A stretch of DNA of 63,997 nucleotides from Sporosarcina sp. P34. GTDB lineage: Bacteria; Bacillota; Bacilli; Bacillales_A; Planococcaceae. The notes under the pieces were generated by a model, which saw only the letters and a list, made by a program, of their open reading frames with translations, ran no database searches and had not been told where the DNA came from. Positions 55,311-63,997 of the stretch are shown here, in pieces. Numbering within the stretch: position 1 is the first letter of the stretch; the number at the start of each line of letters is the position of its first letter. The stretch is from assembly GCF_002743375.1 (NCBI RefSeq), contig NZ_PDZC01000015.1, positions 1-63,997 of the forward strand, in the 5' to 3' direction. Both the position numbers and the translations under genes were made by a program.

Positions 55311-55596
55311 GTGAATTCTCCTACTTCATGCTACGGTTCTATCTTTTGAATGCAAGTATAGATACCAATGTAGTCAAGATTATACTATGACTGACGGGAT
55401 TATTCTAGATGTAAGGAGGGTTGTGGCGTAAAGGAAGTGGAGCACTGAATATGCAGGAAAGTGGATTATTCAAGATTCGTCATATAAAATAGTCCTATAT
55501 AACGTATAGGATGTATGAAGATGGTAAATGGTAAGTTATAATGGTTTAAAAGATTCCCATATTGCTAAAGTGTGACAGGGAAGAAAAGAGGCGCGA

Positions 55597-57111
55597 ATGA
55601 AAGGACAGCATCGTATATTTTTGACGGTATGTATTGGTTTGCTGGCGGTACTTGGATTTCAAGGGATCGTCAGTGCAGAAGCCGTTTCACATGAGTTATT
55701 GGTAGAGTATGAAGAAACTCGTCAGTCATTTTCGGTAGACGGAAACTTACCAGGTGTAGAAAGTCGTGAATCGATCACAGACGATGTAGAGTTATGGAGT
55801 TTCACAGATTCAGCTGAGATGCTATTAATGAAAGAACAACTTCTTGAAGATCCAAACGTCTTGCATGTTGAAACGAATCATGCGCGTTATTCGCATGTCC
55901 AATTCAACGATCCTATTCTTGTGAAGCAGTGGTGGATTCCACAAATGAAGCCGCAGTTGATGTGGTCTCGGGTGAAAGAGCAAAAGAAAAAGACTGTCGT
56001 AGCCGTCATTGATTCTGGCATTGATCTGTATCATGAAGACTTACAGGAGCGAATTCAGCCAGGCGGTTATAATTTCTACGCAGATAATTCAAATGTTCAG
56101 GACGTCAACGGTCATGGAACGGCTGTCGCGGGAGTCATTGCCTCTAGGGCTGGGAATAATTTAGGGGGAGTGGGAATTGCGGGAGGATTTGACACCAACG
56201 TATTGCCGTTGAAAATCTCGCACCTGGACGGTCTTAGTAAAGTGTCTGATAGCATCAAGGCGATTGATTACGCCATCTTAAAGCAAGTCGATGTGATCAA
56301 TATGAGTTACGGCGGTAGCCAATACTCCCAATTTGAGGAGAGAGCGATTCAGCGTGCAGTGGAATCGGGTATCACGGTCGTTGCGTCAGCAGGAAACGAT
56401 GCAACGAAGGGGAATGCCACTATGTTTCCCGCTTCTTATCCATCTGTCATTTCAGTTGGGGCAACGGAAAGAGATAATCAACGCGCTTCCTTTTCAAACT
56501 ATAACTCTCACGTGAGCTTAGTTGCTCCGGGCGCAGCCATCTATACGACTTCAATCAAGAATAGTTATCTATCAGTCAGTGGAACCTCTTTTTCAGGACC
56601 TATGGTAGCAGGTGCCGCGGCTTTAGTGAGGTCTTTGAAACCTGAAGCAACGCCTGCGGAAATTAGTCGCCTACTTGAAATGACAGCGACGGACTTAGGG
56701 ACACCGGGTAAAGATATGTATTTCGGTGCAGGTTTAGTCAATATAGAACGACTTAGCAACGCGCTGCCTGCTGTCACTACACCTGCTCCACCTAATGAAT
56801 TTACCGGTGATTTTCCAGAATTGGAGGTACTACCGAATAAAGTATTCACCATCAAATTTACAAGCGAATTACCAATTGGAAAAGAGCAAGCTTCACATAT
56901 TTTTATTACCCGTACGCCAAATAGTGCAGAACGTATCGAAAGTTTTACAGCGAGAGTGGATACTATGAATAGTAAGCAATTATTCATTACACCAACTACA
57001 GAATGGCAGCCAGGTGTTCATTATTTACGGGTGGATCGAGGGCTACAGAATAAAAATGGGATTGCGATGAAGAAGTCCTTTGCTGTGAAGTTTACTGTAT
57101 ATGCTGACTAA
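55597..57111 (+). CDS. Secreted subtilisin-like serine protease (S8) with C-terminal Ig-like domain
   Basis: 504 aa. Signal peptide (1-27, ending IVSAEA) and an inhibitor-type propeptide (~30-100). The catalytic domain (~125-385) has D139 (AVIDSGIDLYH), H173 (VNGHGTAVAG) and S331 (SGTSFSGPMVAGAA), with oxyanion N267 in ASAGNDAT. The final ~110 residues (from FPELEVLPNKVFTIKFTSELP) form an SbsA-type Ig domain. Start after AAAAGAGG. It is probably processed and held at the cell surface. Confidence 0.92.
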   Translation: MKGQHRIFLTVCIGLLAVLGFQGIVSAEAVSHELLVEYEETRQSFSVDGNLPGVESRESITDDVELWSFTDSAEMLLMKEQLLEDPNVLHVETNHARYSHVQFNDPILVKQWWIPQMKPQLMWSRVKEQKKKTVVAVIDSGIDLYHEDLQERIQPGGYNFYADNSNVQDVNGHGTAVAGVIASRAGNNLGGVGIAGGFDTNVLPLKISHLDGLSKVSDSIKAIDYAILKQVDVINMSYGGSQYSQFEERAIQRAVESGITVVASAGNDATKGNATMFPASYPSVISVGATERDNQRASFSNYNSHVSLVAPGAAIYTTSIKNSYLSVSGTSFSGPMVAGAAALVRSLKPEATPAEISRLLEMTATDLGTPGKDMYFGAGLVNIERLSNALPAVTTPAPPNEFTGDFPELEVLPNKVFTIKFTSELPIGKEQASHIFITRTPNSAERIESFTARVDTMNSKQLFITPTTEWQPGVHYLRVDRGLQNKNGIAMKKSFAVKFTVYAD

Positions 57112-57125
57112 TCCCATACAATCGA

Positions 57126-57171
57126 AAAAGGCTATTGCGATCAGTCATGGAGACTCTCGCAATAGCCTTTT
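57126..57171. terminator. Bidirectional terminator
   Basis: AAAAGGCTATTGCGA/TCGCAATAGCCTTTT, perfect 15-bp stem between convergent genes. Confidence 0.9.
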
Positions 57172-57178
57172 GAGTACT

Positions 57179-58219
57179 TTACTTCGTTACTTTAGAAAAC
57201 ATTTCATCCGTACTAACATCTAAGATCATATCGTCCACTTCAGGTTTCGTCTTAATCATTTCCATTTCATGGAGCCAGTCCCGCACATCTTCCCACGATG
57301 TTTCATCCAGAGCGCCAAATGCTTCACCGTTTGTATCCATCTTAGGCAATAGAATTTGTAAGCTTTCCGTTTCGATTGCTTTGTCTAACGGGAAGTTTGC
57401 TTGATCTTGGTTGTTCAGCAAGAGATCGAGGGCTTCTTCGGGCTGTTCTACCATAAATTCATAGCCCTTTTGTGCTGCTCGCCAGAAAGCCTGGATTGCG
57501 TCTTGTTCTTTATCCCATGTATCATTACTCGTCAATAACACGATTTCACTATAATTCGGCACGCCATAGTCTACTGGATTAAAGTAGCGCGTTTTGAATC
57601 CTTTGGAGTCCATGACAGGCACTTCGTGGTTAATAAATGTTCCTGTCACGGCATCGACGCGTTTTGAAACGAGTGACGATTCCAGTTCAAATCCGACGTC
57701 GATCATATTTATTTTGTCGTAATCGCCACCATCATTCGTCACCATTGTTTTAATCAGTGATTCATTCAATGGAATCCCAGGATAGCCGATTGTTTTTCCT
57801 TCAAGATCTTTAGGTGATTGAATCGAGCTTTCATCCAGCATGACGGTGTAATTAAGCGGCTCACGTACGATGGAGGCAATTGCTTTAACCGGAATATTTT
57901 CATTTGCTTGCGCTAAAATGACATCGGGTTGGTAATACAGTCCAAGTGTCACTTTTCCAGCTGCAGTTAAGTTCATTGGATCGGTCGGATTGGCAGGAAA
58001 TTGAATGTCTACCTCCACGTTTTCTTCATTGAAATAGCCTTTTTCCTGCGCAACATATAGATAACTATGTACGGCATTCGGATACCAGTCGAGCATGATA
58101 CTAACTTTTTTCATTTCATTGCTAGGTGTCTCTTTTTGTTCTGTAGTGGGCGCATCATTCGTACATCCAGCTAGCAATAATAGAAGAAGCGTGATGCTAA
58201 GGAACAGACGTTTTTTCAT
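57179..58219 (-). CDS. thiY: ABC transporter substrate-binding lipoprotein (NMT1/THI5-like, ThiY type)
   Basis: 346 aa. A lipoprotein signal (LLLLLAGC lipobox) precedes an NMT1/THI5-like domain (SIMLDWYPNAVHSYLYVAQEKGYF, FPANPTDPMNLTAAGKVTLG, IGYPGIPLNESLIKTM). Members bind pyrimidine precursors of thiamine such as N-formyl-4-amino-5-aminomethyl-2-methylpyrimidine. It overlaps the permease gene by ATGA and is the last gene of the riboswitch-controlled operon, which fixes its role better than sequence alone. Confidence 0.88.
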   Translation of the reverse strand: MKKRLFLSITLLLLLLAGCTNDAPTTEQKETPSNEMKKVSIMLDWYPNAVHSYLYVAQEKGYFNEENVEVDIQFPANPTDPMNLTAAGKVTLGLYYQPDVILAQANENIPVKAIASIVREPLNYTVMLDESSIQSPKDLEGKTIGYPGIPLNESLIKTMVTNDGGDYDKINMIDVGFELESSLVSKRVDAVTGTFINHEVPVMDSKGFKTRYFNPVDYGVPNYSEIVLLTSNDTWDKEQDAIQAFWRAAQKGYEFMVEQPEEALDLLLNNQDQANFPLDKAIETESLQILLPKMDTNGEAFGALDETSWEDVRDWLHEMEMIKTKPEVDDMILDVSTDEMFSKVTK

Positions 58220-58968
58220 TGATGATTCCTCCAGTGTAAAAAGTGTTTTTCTAATACGACGACGAGTAAAAAGAAGATAATGCCTACTGCAGAAAGCAAG
58301 ACGATCGGCGCGAAGACAGCGGCACTGTCAAATTGTGTCATCATTCTTCTGCTGAAATACCCGAGTCCTGCCTGCGCGCCTAGCCATTCTCCAATAGCCG
58401 CACCGATTACGCTCAGTGTGACCGCCACTTTGAGTCCGGAAAAGAAAGACGGCAAAGCGGAAGGTAGGTCCAGTTTATAGAAGATATCTTTTGAAGATGC
58501 GCCCATTGTCCGCATTAATTCACGTAAGTTTTTATCCGACGAACGTAAGCCGTCGAACACGCTGACGGTGATCGGAAAAAATGTAATGAGGACAGTGACC
58601 GCGACTTTACTCCAAATGCTGTAGCCGAACCATAAGACAAAAATCGGTGCGAGCGCGATGACAGGAATCGTTTGCGACGCAATCAGAATAGGGTAAAACG
58701 CTTGCTCAATTGGCTTCTTACTATACATCGCAATCGCCAATGTGGATCCGATGATGATCGAAATCGATAAGCCGATCAAGATAGTTAAAGCAGTCGGAGG
58801 TAAGTGGTGGATAAACAGCTCCGTTTTCAGCTCCCATAATCTGATCAGAATTGCTGAAGGGGACGGGAAGAGGAAGCTTTTGTCATACAGACGTGCTGCG
58901 ATTTCCCATACGCCAAGTACGATTGCGACGAAAAATATCGACCAACTATACGAAGTTATCTTCTTCAT
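58216..58968 (-). CDS. thiX: ABC transporter permease (ThiX type)
   Basis: 250 aa, six membrane helices. The EAA loop for contact with the ATPase reads ELMRTMGASSKDIFYKLDLP. It belongs to the SsuC/TauC/ThiX group (BPD_transp_1). It overlaps both neighbours by 4 bp, so the three subunits are translationally coupled. Confidence 0.9.
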   Translation of the reverse strand: MKKITSYSWSIFFVAIVLGVWEIAARLYDKSFLFPSPSAILIRLWELKTELFIHHLPPTALTILIGLSISIIIGSTLAIAMYSKKPIEQAFYPILIASQTIPVIALAPIFVLWFGYSIWSKVAVTVLITFFPITVSVFDGLRSSDKNLRELMRTMGASSKDIFYKLDLPSALPSFFSGLKVAVTLSVIGAAIGEWLGAQAGLGYFSRRMMTQFDSAAVFAPIVLLSAVGIIFFLLVVVLEKHFLHWRNHQ

Positions 58969-59735
58969 AGCCGTTTCTCCGAACGAAGCTCGCTGATGAG
59001 TTGCTCTTTCAGTTCCATCAGTTCCGGTCGTGCCAAGTCCCGCGTAGTGCGTGGCCGGCTGAGAGGTACGACGACTTCGCGAATCGTCTGCACCGGTTTT
59101 TCAGCAAGTACAAAGATGCGATCGGATAGAAATAACGCTTCGTCGATATCATGTGTGATGAAGACAATGGTTTTATCGAGCTTTTGCCATTGATCGATCA
59201 ACCACTCTTGCATCGTCAGCCGCGTGATTGCATCGAGTGCGCTGAATGGCTCGTCCAATAATAAGATATTCGAGCCGGTCAGGATCGTTCGTAAGAAAGA
59301 AACACGTTGTCGCATCCCGCCTGATAAGTTTCCAGGGTAGGCGTTTTCTTCTCCCGCCAGTCCGAAGTCAGCGAGTAGTTGGATGATTTCATCGGAAGAA
59401 AGTTTACGCCCTTGAAGCTCTACTGGTAATTGAACATTTTCTAGAATCGTTCGCCATGGCATGAGTAAGTCTTGCTGCGGCATATAGCCGACCTTGCCTA
59501 ACCGCTTCGTCGCCACTTCTCCGTTCAATGAAATCTCCCCACTGTCAGGGTTCTCAAGGCCGGTGATGAGTCGGAATAACGTGCTTTTACCATACCCGCT
59601 TGGTCCAATAATGCTAATGAATTCGCCTTCTTGAACGTGCCAGTCTACTTGATCGAAAATAACAATTGGTTTCGAAGCTTTCGTTGCTTGATAATGAAAA
59701 GAGACATTTGTAAACTCTAAAACTGTATTCACCAT
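58965..59735 (-). CDS. thiZ: ABC transporter ATP-binding protein (ThiZ type)
   Basis: 256 aa from the ATG at 59735. Walker A GPSGYGKST (tyrosine at a usually small position), Q-loop MPQQDLL, signature LSGGMRQRVS, Walker B NILLLDEPFSALD and H-loop FITHDID are present. The frame extends upstream to 59903, but that part is the TPP riboswitch and terminator, not protein. AAGTGG precedes the start; another ATG at 59741 is nearly as good. First gene of the ThiZ-ThiX-ThiY operon. Confidence 0.9.
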   Translation of the reverse strand: MVNTVLEFTNVSFHYQATKASKPIVIFDQVDWHVQEGEFISIIGPSGYGKSTLFRLITGLENPDSGEISLNGEVATKRLGKVGYMPQQDLLMPWRTILENVQLPVELQGRKLSSDEIIQLLADFGLAGEENAYPGNLSGGMRQRVSFLRTILTGSNILLLDEPFSALDAITRLTMQEWLIDQWQKLDKTIVFITHDIDEALFLSDRIFVLAEKPVQTIREVVVPLSRPRTTRDLARPELMELKEQLISELRSEKRL

Positions 59736-59772
59736 ATTCATACCACTTCTCATTTCTTCAAAAAATTCACAC

Positions 59773-59801
59773 AAAAAAACCACTTCTCTGTGCGAAGCGG
59801 G
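59773..59801 (-). terminator. Riboswitch-controlled terminator in the thiZ leader
   Basis: Minus strand CCGCTTC/GAAGTGG stem then TTTTTTTG. GAAGTGG is also the 3' edge of the aptamer, so the two structures can be alternatives. Confidence 0.85.
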
Positions 59802-59829
59802 TGCATAGTACGGCCTAAATCCGTCATAT

Positions 59830-59912
59830 GTCCACTTCCCTCCGCTAGCATTATCTAGTGCAGGTTCAAGGGTTAAGGCGAACGCCTTTCTCAGCAAAAG
59901 CACCCCTAGTGT
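59830..59912 (-). promoter_or_regulatory. TPP riboswitch (THI box)
   Basis: Minus strand shows the canonical order: CTAGGGGTGCTTTTGCTGAGA, ACCCTTGAACCTG, then ATAATGCTAGCGGAGGGAAG. With the downstream terminator it should stop transcription of the transporter when thiamine pyrophosphate is plentiful. The gap from 59913 to 60021 has no gene. Confidence 0.95.
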
Positions 59913-60021
59913 TTATCCAACTCTTATCGTTACATAGTCTAGTAAAGTAGTCAACTTCAATTTAGTAATTTTTCTAGTAACCATCCGCAAACCTCTTGCA
60001 TTTAATTGGTCATCTATGTAA

Positions 60022-60059
60022 TATAATGACTAATAGACCAAAATGGTATTCTGGTCATT
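60022..60059 (+). promoter_or_regulatory. -10 element and 35-bp palindrome: probable TetR operator
   Basis: TATAAT at 60022-60027 overlaps an imperfect palindrome, AATGAC...ACCA-N3-TGGT...GTCATT (60025-60059), placed between promoter and ribosome site of the TetR gene. Autorepression is likely. No good -35 at 17 bp is seen. Confidence 0.6.
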
Positions 60060-60076
60060 TTTAAAGGAGTGTCATC

Positions 60077-60646
60077 ATGGATCGCAGAGAAGAAATCATA
60101 TTGGCGGCTGAAAAATCATTTTCGATGTTTGGCTATAAGGCGACTACGATGGATCAGGTAGCGAAGATTGCGAATGTAGGAAAAGGAACGATCTATACGT
60201 TTTTCTCAAATAAAGAGGAATTATTTCATTCGATCGTGTGGAAAATGGTTGAAGAAATGAAAGACATCTCTGAACGCACAGCAATAGAAGGTGCGTCTTT
60301 TCAAGAGAATGCCCATGCGCGTATTATGCAGTTGCTGAAATTTCGCGAGACGCATCAGTTATTCATTAAATTGATAGAAGAAGAGAAAGAGTTACGTACC
60401 CCGGCTGTAGGTGATGTGTTAACTACTATTGAGAAGGAAATAGTGAATTTCATTGCGGGAAAGATTGATCGCGGTATCGCAAAAGGTGAATTGAAGCCAT
60501 GTGACAGCAAGTTGATTGCATATCTTTTATTTAAATCTTATTTGGCACTAGTTAACGATTGGTCCAAAACGCATGACGACCAGCTGACGGAGAAGCAAAT
60601 CACGGACGTGTTGAACAATACAATTTTCTCCAGTTTGTTAGTGTGA
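60077..60646 (+). CDS. TetR/AcrR-family regulator
   Basis: 189 aa. HTH region FSMFGYKATTMDQVAKIANVG followed by KGTIYTFFSNKEELF, the standard TetR signature; helical ligand domain (~60-185). Start after AAAGGAGTG. It precedes the large YhgE-type gene by 39 bp and is transcribed with it, an arrangement common for TetR repressors that control their membrane-protein partner. Confidence 0.88.
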   Translation: MDRREEIILAAEKSFSMFGYKATTMDQVAKIANVGKGTIYTFFSNKEELFHSIVWKMVEEMKDISERTAIEGASFQENAHARIMQLLKFRETHQLFIKLIEEEKELRTPAVGDVLTTIEKEIVNFIAGKIDRGIAKGELKPCDSKLIAYLLFKSYLALVNDWSKTHDDQLTEKQITDVLNNTIFSSLLV

Positions 60647-60685
60647 CGTGCAAATGACGGAATATAGAGTGAGGGTTTATGTTAG

Positions 60686-63600
60686 ATGAATAAAATATGG
60701 TTCATAGTCAGACGGGATCTTCGGAACATCTTCAAGAATAAAGCTGCACTCATTGTCATTGCGGCCATTGCGTTTCTCCCTTCCCTTTATGCTTGGATGA
60801 ACATCCTCGCCTCGTGGGATCCCTATTCCAATACGAAAGGCGTAGAAGTCGCGGTCGTCAGTGAAGACATAGGTGCGAAAATCGAGGATAAGGAATTCAA
60901 TGTCGGGGATGAAGTCATCGTCTCGCTGACCAAGAACGATGATCTAGGTTGGCAATTCGTAACGAAAGAAGAAGCGCTAAAAGGCGTGAAACACGGCGAT
61001 TACTATGCTGCGATCATCATTCCGGAAGATTTCTCAGAGAATTTAAGTAGTATCGTTACCGATGATATTAAAAAGCCATCATTGGATTACTATATTAATG
61101 AAAAAATCAATGCGATTTCCCCGAAAGTAGCGGGCAAAGGTGCGTCTGCTATTGTAGAAAATATCGATAAGACATTCGTCGAACAAACGAATGAAGCAGT
61201 GCTCAAGGTATTCAATAATCTTGGAGTAGAACTCGAAGGAAATCGAGTGAATATCGAAAGAATACGGGATTTAATTTATCAATTGGAGTATGACATTCCT
61301 GAAATTTATTCAAAATTACAGATGGTAGATAAAGGCTTAGATTTTGCCGATTCATCTATCGACCGCGTAGATATCGTGCTGGACGATGTCAATGCCGTGC
61401 ATGCTAATGCGAAAAAGTTGAACGCACGCTTGATCAATAAGTTGCAAGAGAATGAAAAGGCTGTAGATCACACGTTGCGCGTCATTACGTCTAACCTGGA
61501 AAGTGCACAGACGGCATTCCGCAAAGTACCTAATTTGACGAGTGAGCTGTCAGGCAAAGGGGAAGATGTCGATCGTCTTGTCGATTCGCTACGTGATAAG
61601 CAAGGCAAGTTGGAAGATACGAATGCGCGTTTAGATGATATTTACGATTATTTGAAAAAACAAGATCAGAATCTCAAAGACTCTACAAATATTAAAGATT
61701 TGCAGAGTACGTTGAATGGTAGCGTCACAGATTTAAACCGTCTGAAAAAGAATTTGGAAACGATTATTTCCACTTTGCAGAATGTCACTAATCCGGCGAC
61801 TGATTTAATTACGCAAACACAAGCGCTGTCTGACAAGCTCGCTGAAGATATGGAAAAAATCAAAGATAATTACGAAAATGTATTATCACCGCAAACTCAA
61901 AAGCTCATGAAGCAGTTGAATGAGCTTTCCGTAAATATTACGAGCGTATTGGATCGCGCAACAGAAGTAAACGGCAATGCGCAGAAAGTCGTTCAAAGCT
62001 TAATCAGTAAGCGTGAATCCATTGACTTCAGTAAATACCAAGAGCAACTCGGCACTATGTCTACTGCGATAGAAAGTCAGATTGGTAAAATGGATACAGT
62101 CATTTCTGTTTTAGAAGCTGCAAGTAAAGTGACAGGCAGTGACAGACTTGACGGTCTGCAACAGAGATTCGATGCGTTGCGAGGTCAATTATCGTCGACC
62201 AAACAAGCCATTGATAAAGTGCAAGCCGCTATCAATAGAGGAGAGAAACCGAGCCTCGAGTTGTTGAATCAACTAAATGGACAGCTACAGGCAAGTCAGC
62301 AAAGAATTGGTGATGCACGCAATCAATTCGACGCGAATAGCCAAAAAGCAATCCAAGATGCGATGGCACAACTACAAACTTTCGATGAAGGACTTCGCGA
62401 TCGTTTCAATGAACTTCAAGCCTCGAAGACAGAAATTGATGAGAAGCTTGCAGGATTGCTAGAAACAGCGGAAGATCCGAAGGTGACGATCGGCGTACTT
62501 CAAACGATGGTCGGCCGAATCGATAATGGACTTTCGGCAATTGGCTCTATCCAAAATGGATTAACGGATCTTGAGAATTTCATTAATTCGGATAAACTGT
62601 CCAATGAAATCGAACGAATCAAAACGGTTCAAGACAGCCTGACATCAGCCCATTCATCCGTGGACGGTTTGGTGGGACGAATCAATGAATCGAAAGCGAA
62701 CGGCAAAAAGCATTTGGCCGAAGTCGATCGTGTATCGGGAGAATTGGATCGTTCAGTTGGGGAGGCTATCGATTTCGTCAATAGTGATTTGACGAGAAAG
62801 TATAAATCCGCGATCCGTGATGCAACGAATGCCTTGTATGATGTGTCCGACGTACTGGATGAAGTAAATGGACGGATTCCACGTCTGCGTTCTGCGCTTG
62901 AAAAAGCAGAAGAAGGCGTGGCACTTGGCAAAAAAGATTTGGCGAAAGTACAACAACAATTCCCTGAAGCACGAGACGCAATTGAAAAGATGGCAGAGAA
63001 AATCCGCAAGTTAGAAGAAGACGGAGAGTTGGATAGATTATTGGATGTTCTTTCGACGGATCCGACAGGCGTCAGTAAATTTCTAGCTGAACCCGTCGTC
63101 TTGAATGAACATGCGTTATATCCGATTCCAAACTACGGTTCAGCCATGAGCCCGTTCTACACGACACTTTCATTGTGGGTCGGTGCGTTGTTGATGGTAT
63201 CCACGTTGAAAGTCGACATCCGAGAGAAGACACGATTTAAAAACTATCAAACCTATCTTGGACGATTGATTATATTCGCTGGGATTGGCACAATTCAATC
63301 ATTAATCGTCACGCTCGGTGAGTTATTCATCATGAATGTCTACGTCGTCAACAAGCTACCATTTGTATTATTCGGTGTACTGATCAGCGTCGTATTCGTT
63401 ACCATCGTCTACACACTCGTGTCCGTATTCGGTAACACTGGAAAAGTCATCGCGATCATTTTGATGGTTATGCAACTCGGCGCATCAGGAGGGACATTCC
63501 CGATCCAAATGGCACCAGAATTCTTCCAACAGATCTCTGCATTTATGCCATTCACGCATGCGATCACCTTATTGCGTGAATCTATTGGTGGAATCATCTG

Positions 63601-63742
63601 GGAAGTCGCGTTGAAACAAATTCTCTATCTGCTCATCTACTTCGCATTAGCACTAGGTGTAGGGCTTGGATTGAAGAAGTTTTTCAATAAATCGAGTGAT
63701 AAGTTTATAGAGAAGGCGAAGGAAAGTAATATTGTGATGTGA
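60686..63742 (+). CDS. yhgE: YhgE/Pip-domain large membrane protein (ABC-2 type)
   Basis: 1018 aa. An N-terminal membrane helix (KAALIVIAAIAFLPSLYAWMN) with the Pip/YhgE N-domain (ASWDPYSNTKGVEVAVVSEDIG) is followed by an ~600-residue extracellular coiled coil (~190-800) rich in repeated D/Q/N-L heptads. Five to six C-terminal helices (~825-1005; LWVGALLMVSTLKVD, GASGGTFPIQMAPEFFQQISAFMPFTHAI) are of ABC-2 type. The family includes the phage receptor YueB and the Lactococcus phage infection protein Pip, and the type VII secretion-associated EsaA. It is not near other type VII genes here. Regulated probably by the TetR gene in front. Confidence 0.88.
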   Translation: MNKIWFIVRRDLRNIFKNKAALIVIAAIAFLPSLYAWMNILASWDPYSNTKGVEVAVVSEDIGAKIEDKEFNVGDEVIVSLTKNDDLGWQFVTKEEALKGVKHGDYYAAIIIPEDFSENLSSIVTDDIKKPSLDYYINEKINAISPKVAGKGASAIVENIDKTFVEQTNEAVLKVFNNLGVELEGNRVNIERIRDLIYQLEYDIPEIYSKLQMVDKGLDFADSSIDRVDIVLDDVNAVHANAKKLNARLINKLQENEKAVDHTLRVITSNLESAQTAFRKVPNLTSELSGKGEDVDRLVDSLRDKQGKLEDTNARLDDIYDYLKKQDQNLKDSTNIKDLQSTLNGSVTDLNRLKKNLETIISTLQNVTNPATDLITQTQALSDKLAEDMEKIKDNYENVLSPQTQKLMKQLNELSVNITSVLDRATEVNGNAQKVVQSLISKRESIDFSKYQEQLGTMSTAIESQIGKMDTVISVLEAASKVTGSDRLDGLQQRFDALRGQLSSTKQAIDKVQAAINRGEKPSLELLNQLNGQLQASQQRIGDARNQFDANSQKAIQDAMAQLQTFDEGLRDRFNELQASKTEIDEKLAGLLETAEDPKVTIGVLQTMVGRIDNGLSAIGSIQNGLTDLENFINSDKLSNEIERIKTVQDSLTSAHSSVDGLVGRINESKANGKKHLAEVDRVSGELDRSVGEAIDFVNSDLTRKYKSAIRDATNALYDVSDVLDEVNGRIPRLRSALEKAEEGVALGKKDLAKVQQQFPEARDAIEKMAEKIRKLEEDGELDRLLDVLSTDPTGVSKFLAEPVVLNEHALYPIPNYGSAMSPFYTTLSLWVGALLMVSTLKVDIREKTRFKNYQTYLGRLIIFAGIGTIQSLIVTLGELFIMNVYVVNKLPFVLFGVLISVVFVTIVYTLVSVFGNTGKVIAIILMVMQLGASGGTFPIQMAPEFFQQISAFMPFTHAITLLRESIGGIIWEVALKQILYLLIYFALALGVGLGLKKFFNKSSDKFIEKAKESNIVM

Positions 63743-63761
63743 TGGAATGAATGGGTAGATA

Positions 63762-63819
63762 GAAAGACTGCGCTGGGGGTCGTGTTAGTTGTGACGGCTT
63801 CTAGCTGCGGTCTTTTTTT
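63762..63819 (+). terminator. Rho-independent terminator
   Basis: AAAGAC.GCG...GTCG/GACG...GC.G.GGTCTTTTTTT, an interrupted stem with a 7-T tail behind the yhgE-type gene. Confidence 0.75.
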
Positions 63820-63847
63820 GTGGTTTTGGGAGGTGGATTGGGGTTGG

Positions 63848-63997
63848 GACGCGCTATTTGGAGCTTAGACCGCGCTAAAGTGATGCCACACCGCGCTATT
63901 TCCGCTCAGAACCGCGCTAAAGTCATGCCACATCGCGCAATTGTCGCTCTGAACCGCGCCAAAGTCGTCCAACACCGCGCTATTGCCGCAATGAACC
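63848..63997. repeat. Array of 21-bp ACCGCGCTA repeats running to the window edge
   Basis: Seven units of GACCGCGCTAAAGTG / CACCGCGCTATTTCC type at exact 21-bp spacing, same core as the array at 53921. AAAGTC and ATTG/ATTT versions alternate. It probably continues beyond the window. Confidence 0.9.

Noticed and set aside
59736..59903. N-terminal extension of the ThiZ-type ATPase
   Set aside because: The 56 extra codons coincide with the TPP riboswitch and its terminator, and homology to ATPases starts after them.

Overview
The window looks like a chromosomal segment of a low-to-medium GC Gram-positive bacterium of the Bacillales, most likely family Planococcaceae and plausibly genus Sporosarcina. 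This is an inference. It rests on the S-layer protein with N-terminal SLH domains, strong AGGAGG ribosome binding sites, an RsbQ homologue, a YqhV homologue, L-box and THI-box riboswitches of Bacillales type, and the Bacillales intergenic repeat built around GACTCCCGCGGGAAA and GGAAAGCGTCCGCCT. No rRNA or tRNA gene was seen.

Layout. 0-2.4 kb: two repeat fields with 21-bp internal periodicity flank a NERD-domain gene with a non-standard start. 2.4-21 kb: a cell-surface region. It holds an SLH/CAP-domain protein, an S41 protease, UDP-ManNAc dehydrogenase plus a TagA/WecG glycosyltransferase (cell-wall polymer synthesis), a large S-layer protein with a clear promoter, a second large secreted protein, a DDE insertion sequence, a decayed tyrosine recombinase, a small secreted paralogue and a frameshifted surface protein. 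21-25 kb: a DarTG DNA ADP-ribosylation toxin-antitoxin pair, bracketed by a phage-type replication gene and a relic of that gene's 3' end. 25-30 kb: metallo-hydrolase, LysE-type and MFS exporters, YqhV, DUF2935 protein. 30-36 kb: a signalling region, with an RsbQ-like hydrolase overlapping a PAS-GGDEF diguanylate cyclase, then a four-gene operon of receiver-PP2C phosphatase, RsbW-like kinase, chemoreceptor and STAS antagonist. 36-40 kb: a LysM/GDSL hydrolase with apparently permuted motif order, a small membrane protein, AdhP and a TetR regulator. 40-50 kb: a catabolic cluster (hydroxyacid dehydrogenase, two CoA-acylating semialdehyde dehydrogenases, GntP permease, iron alcohol dehydrogenase, unusual enhancer-binding-type regulator) interrupted by a RAYT element. 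50-64 kb: an internally deleted RAYT-element derivative, dapA under a lysine riboswitch, a GrpE-like/TPR operon, a YARHG-domain membrane protein, a subtilisin-like protease, a TPP-riboswitch-controlled ThiZXY-type transporter, and a TetR/YhgE pair.

Two repeat systems run through the window. One is a REP-like family (core GGTACCAGGTCCCCACACAA) found as single copies behind many genes and as clusters bounding a RAYT transposase gene and a deleted derivative of it. The other is a set of degenerate arrays with an exact 21-bp period at four places and with two different core sequences. The most novel functional candidates are the partner-switching/chemoreceptor operon next to an RsbQ-diguanylate cyclase pair, the RAYT element family, the 21-bp arrays and the permuted GDSL hydrolase.
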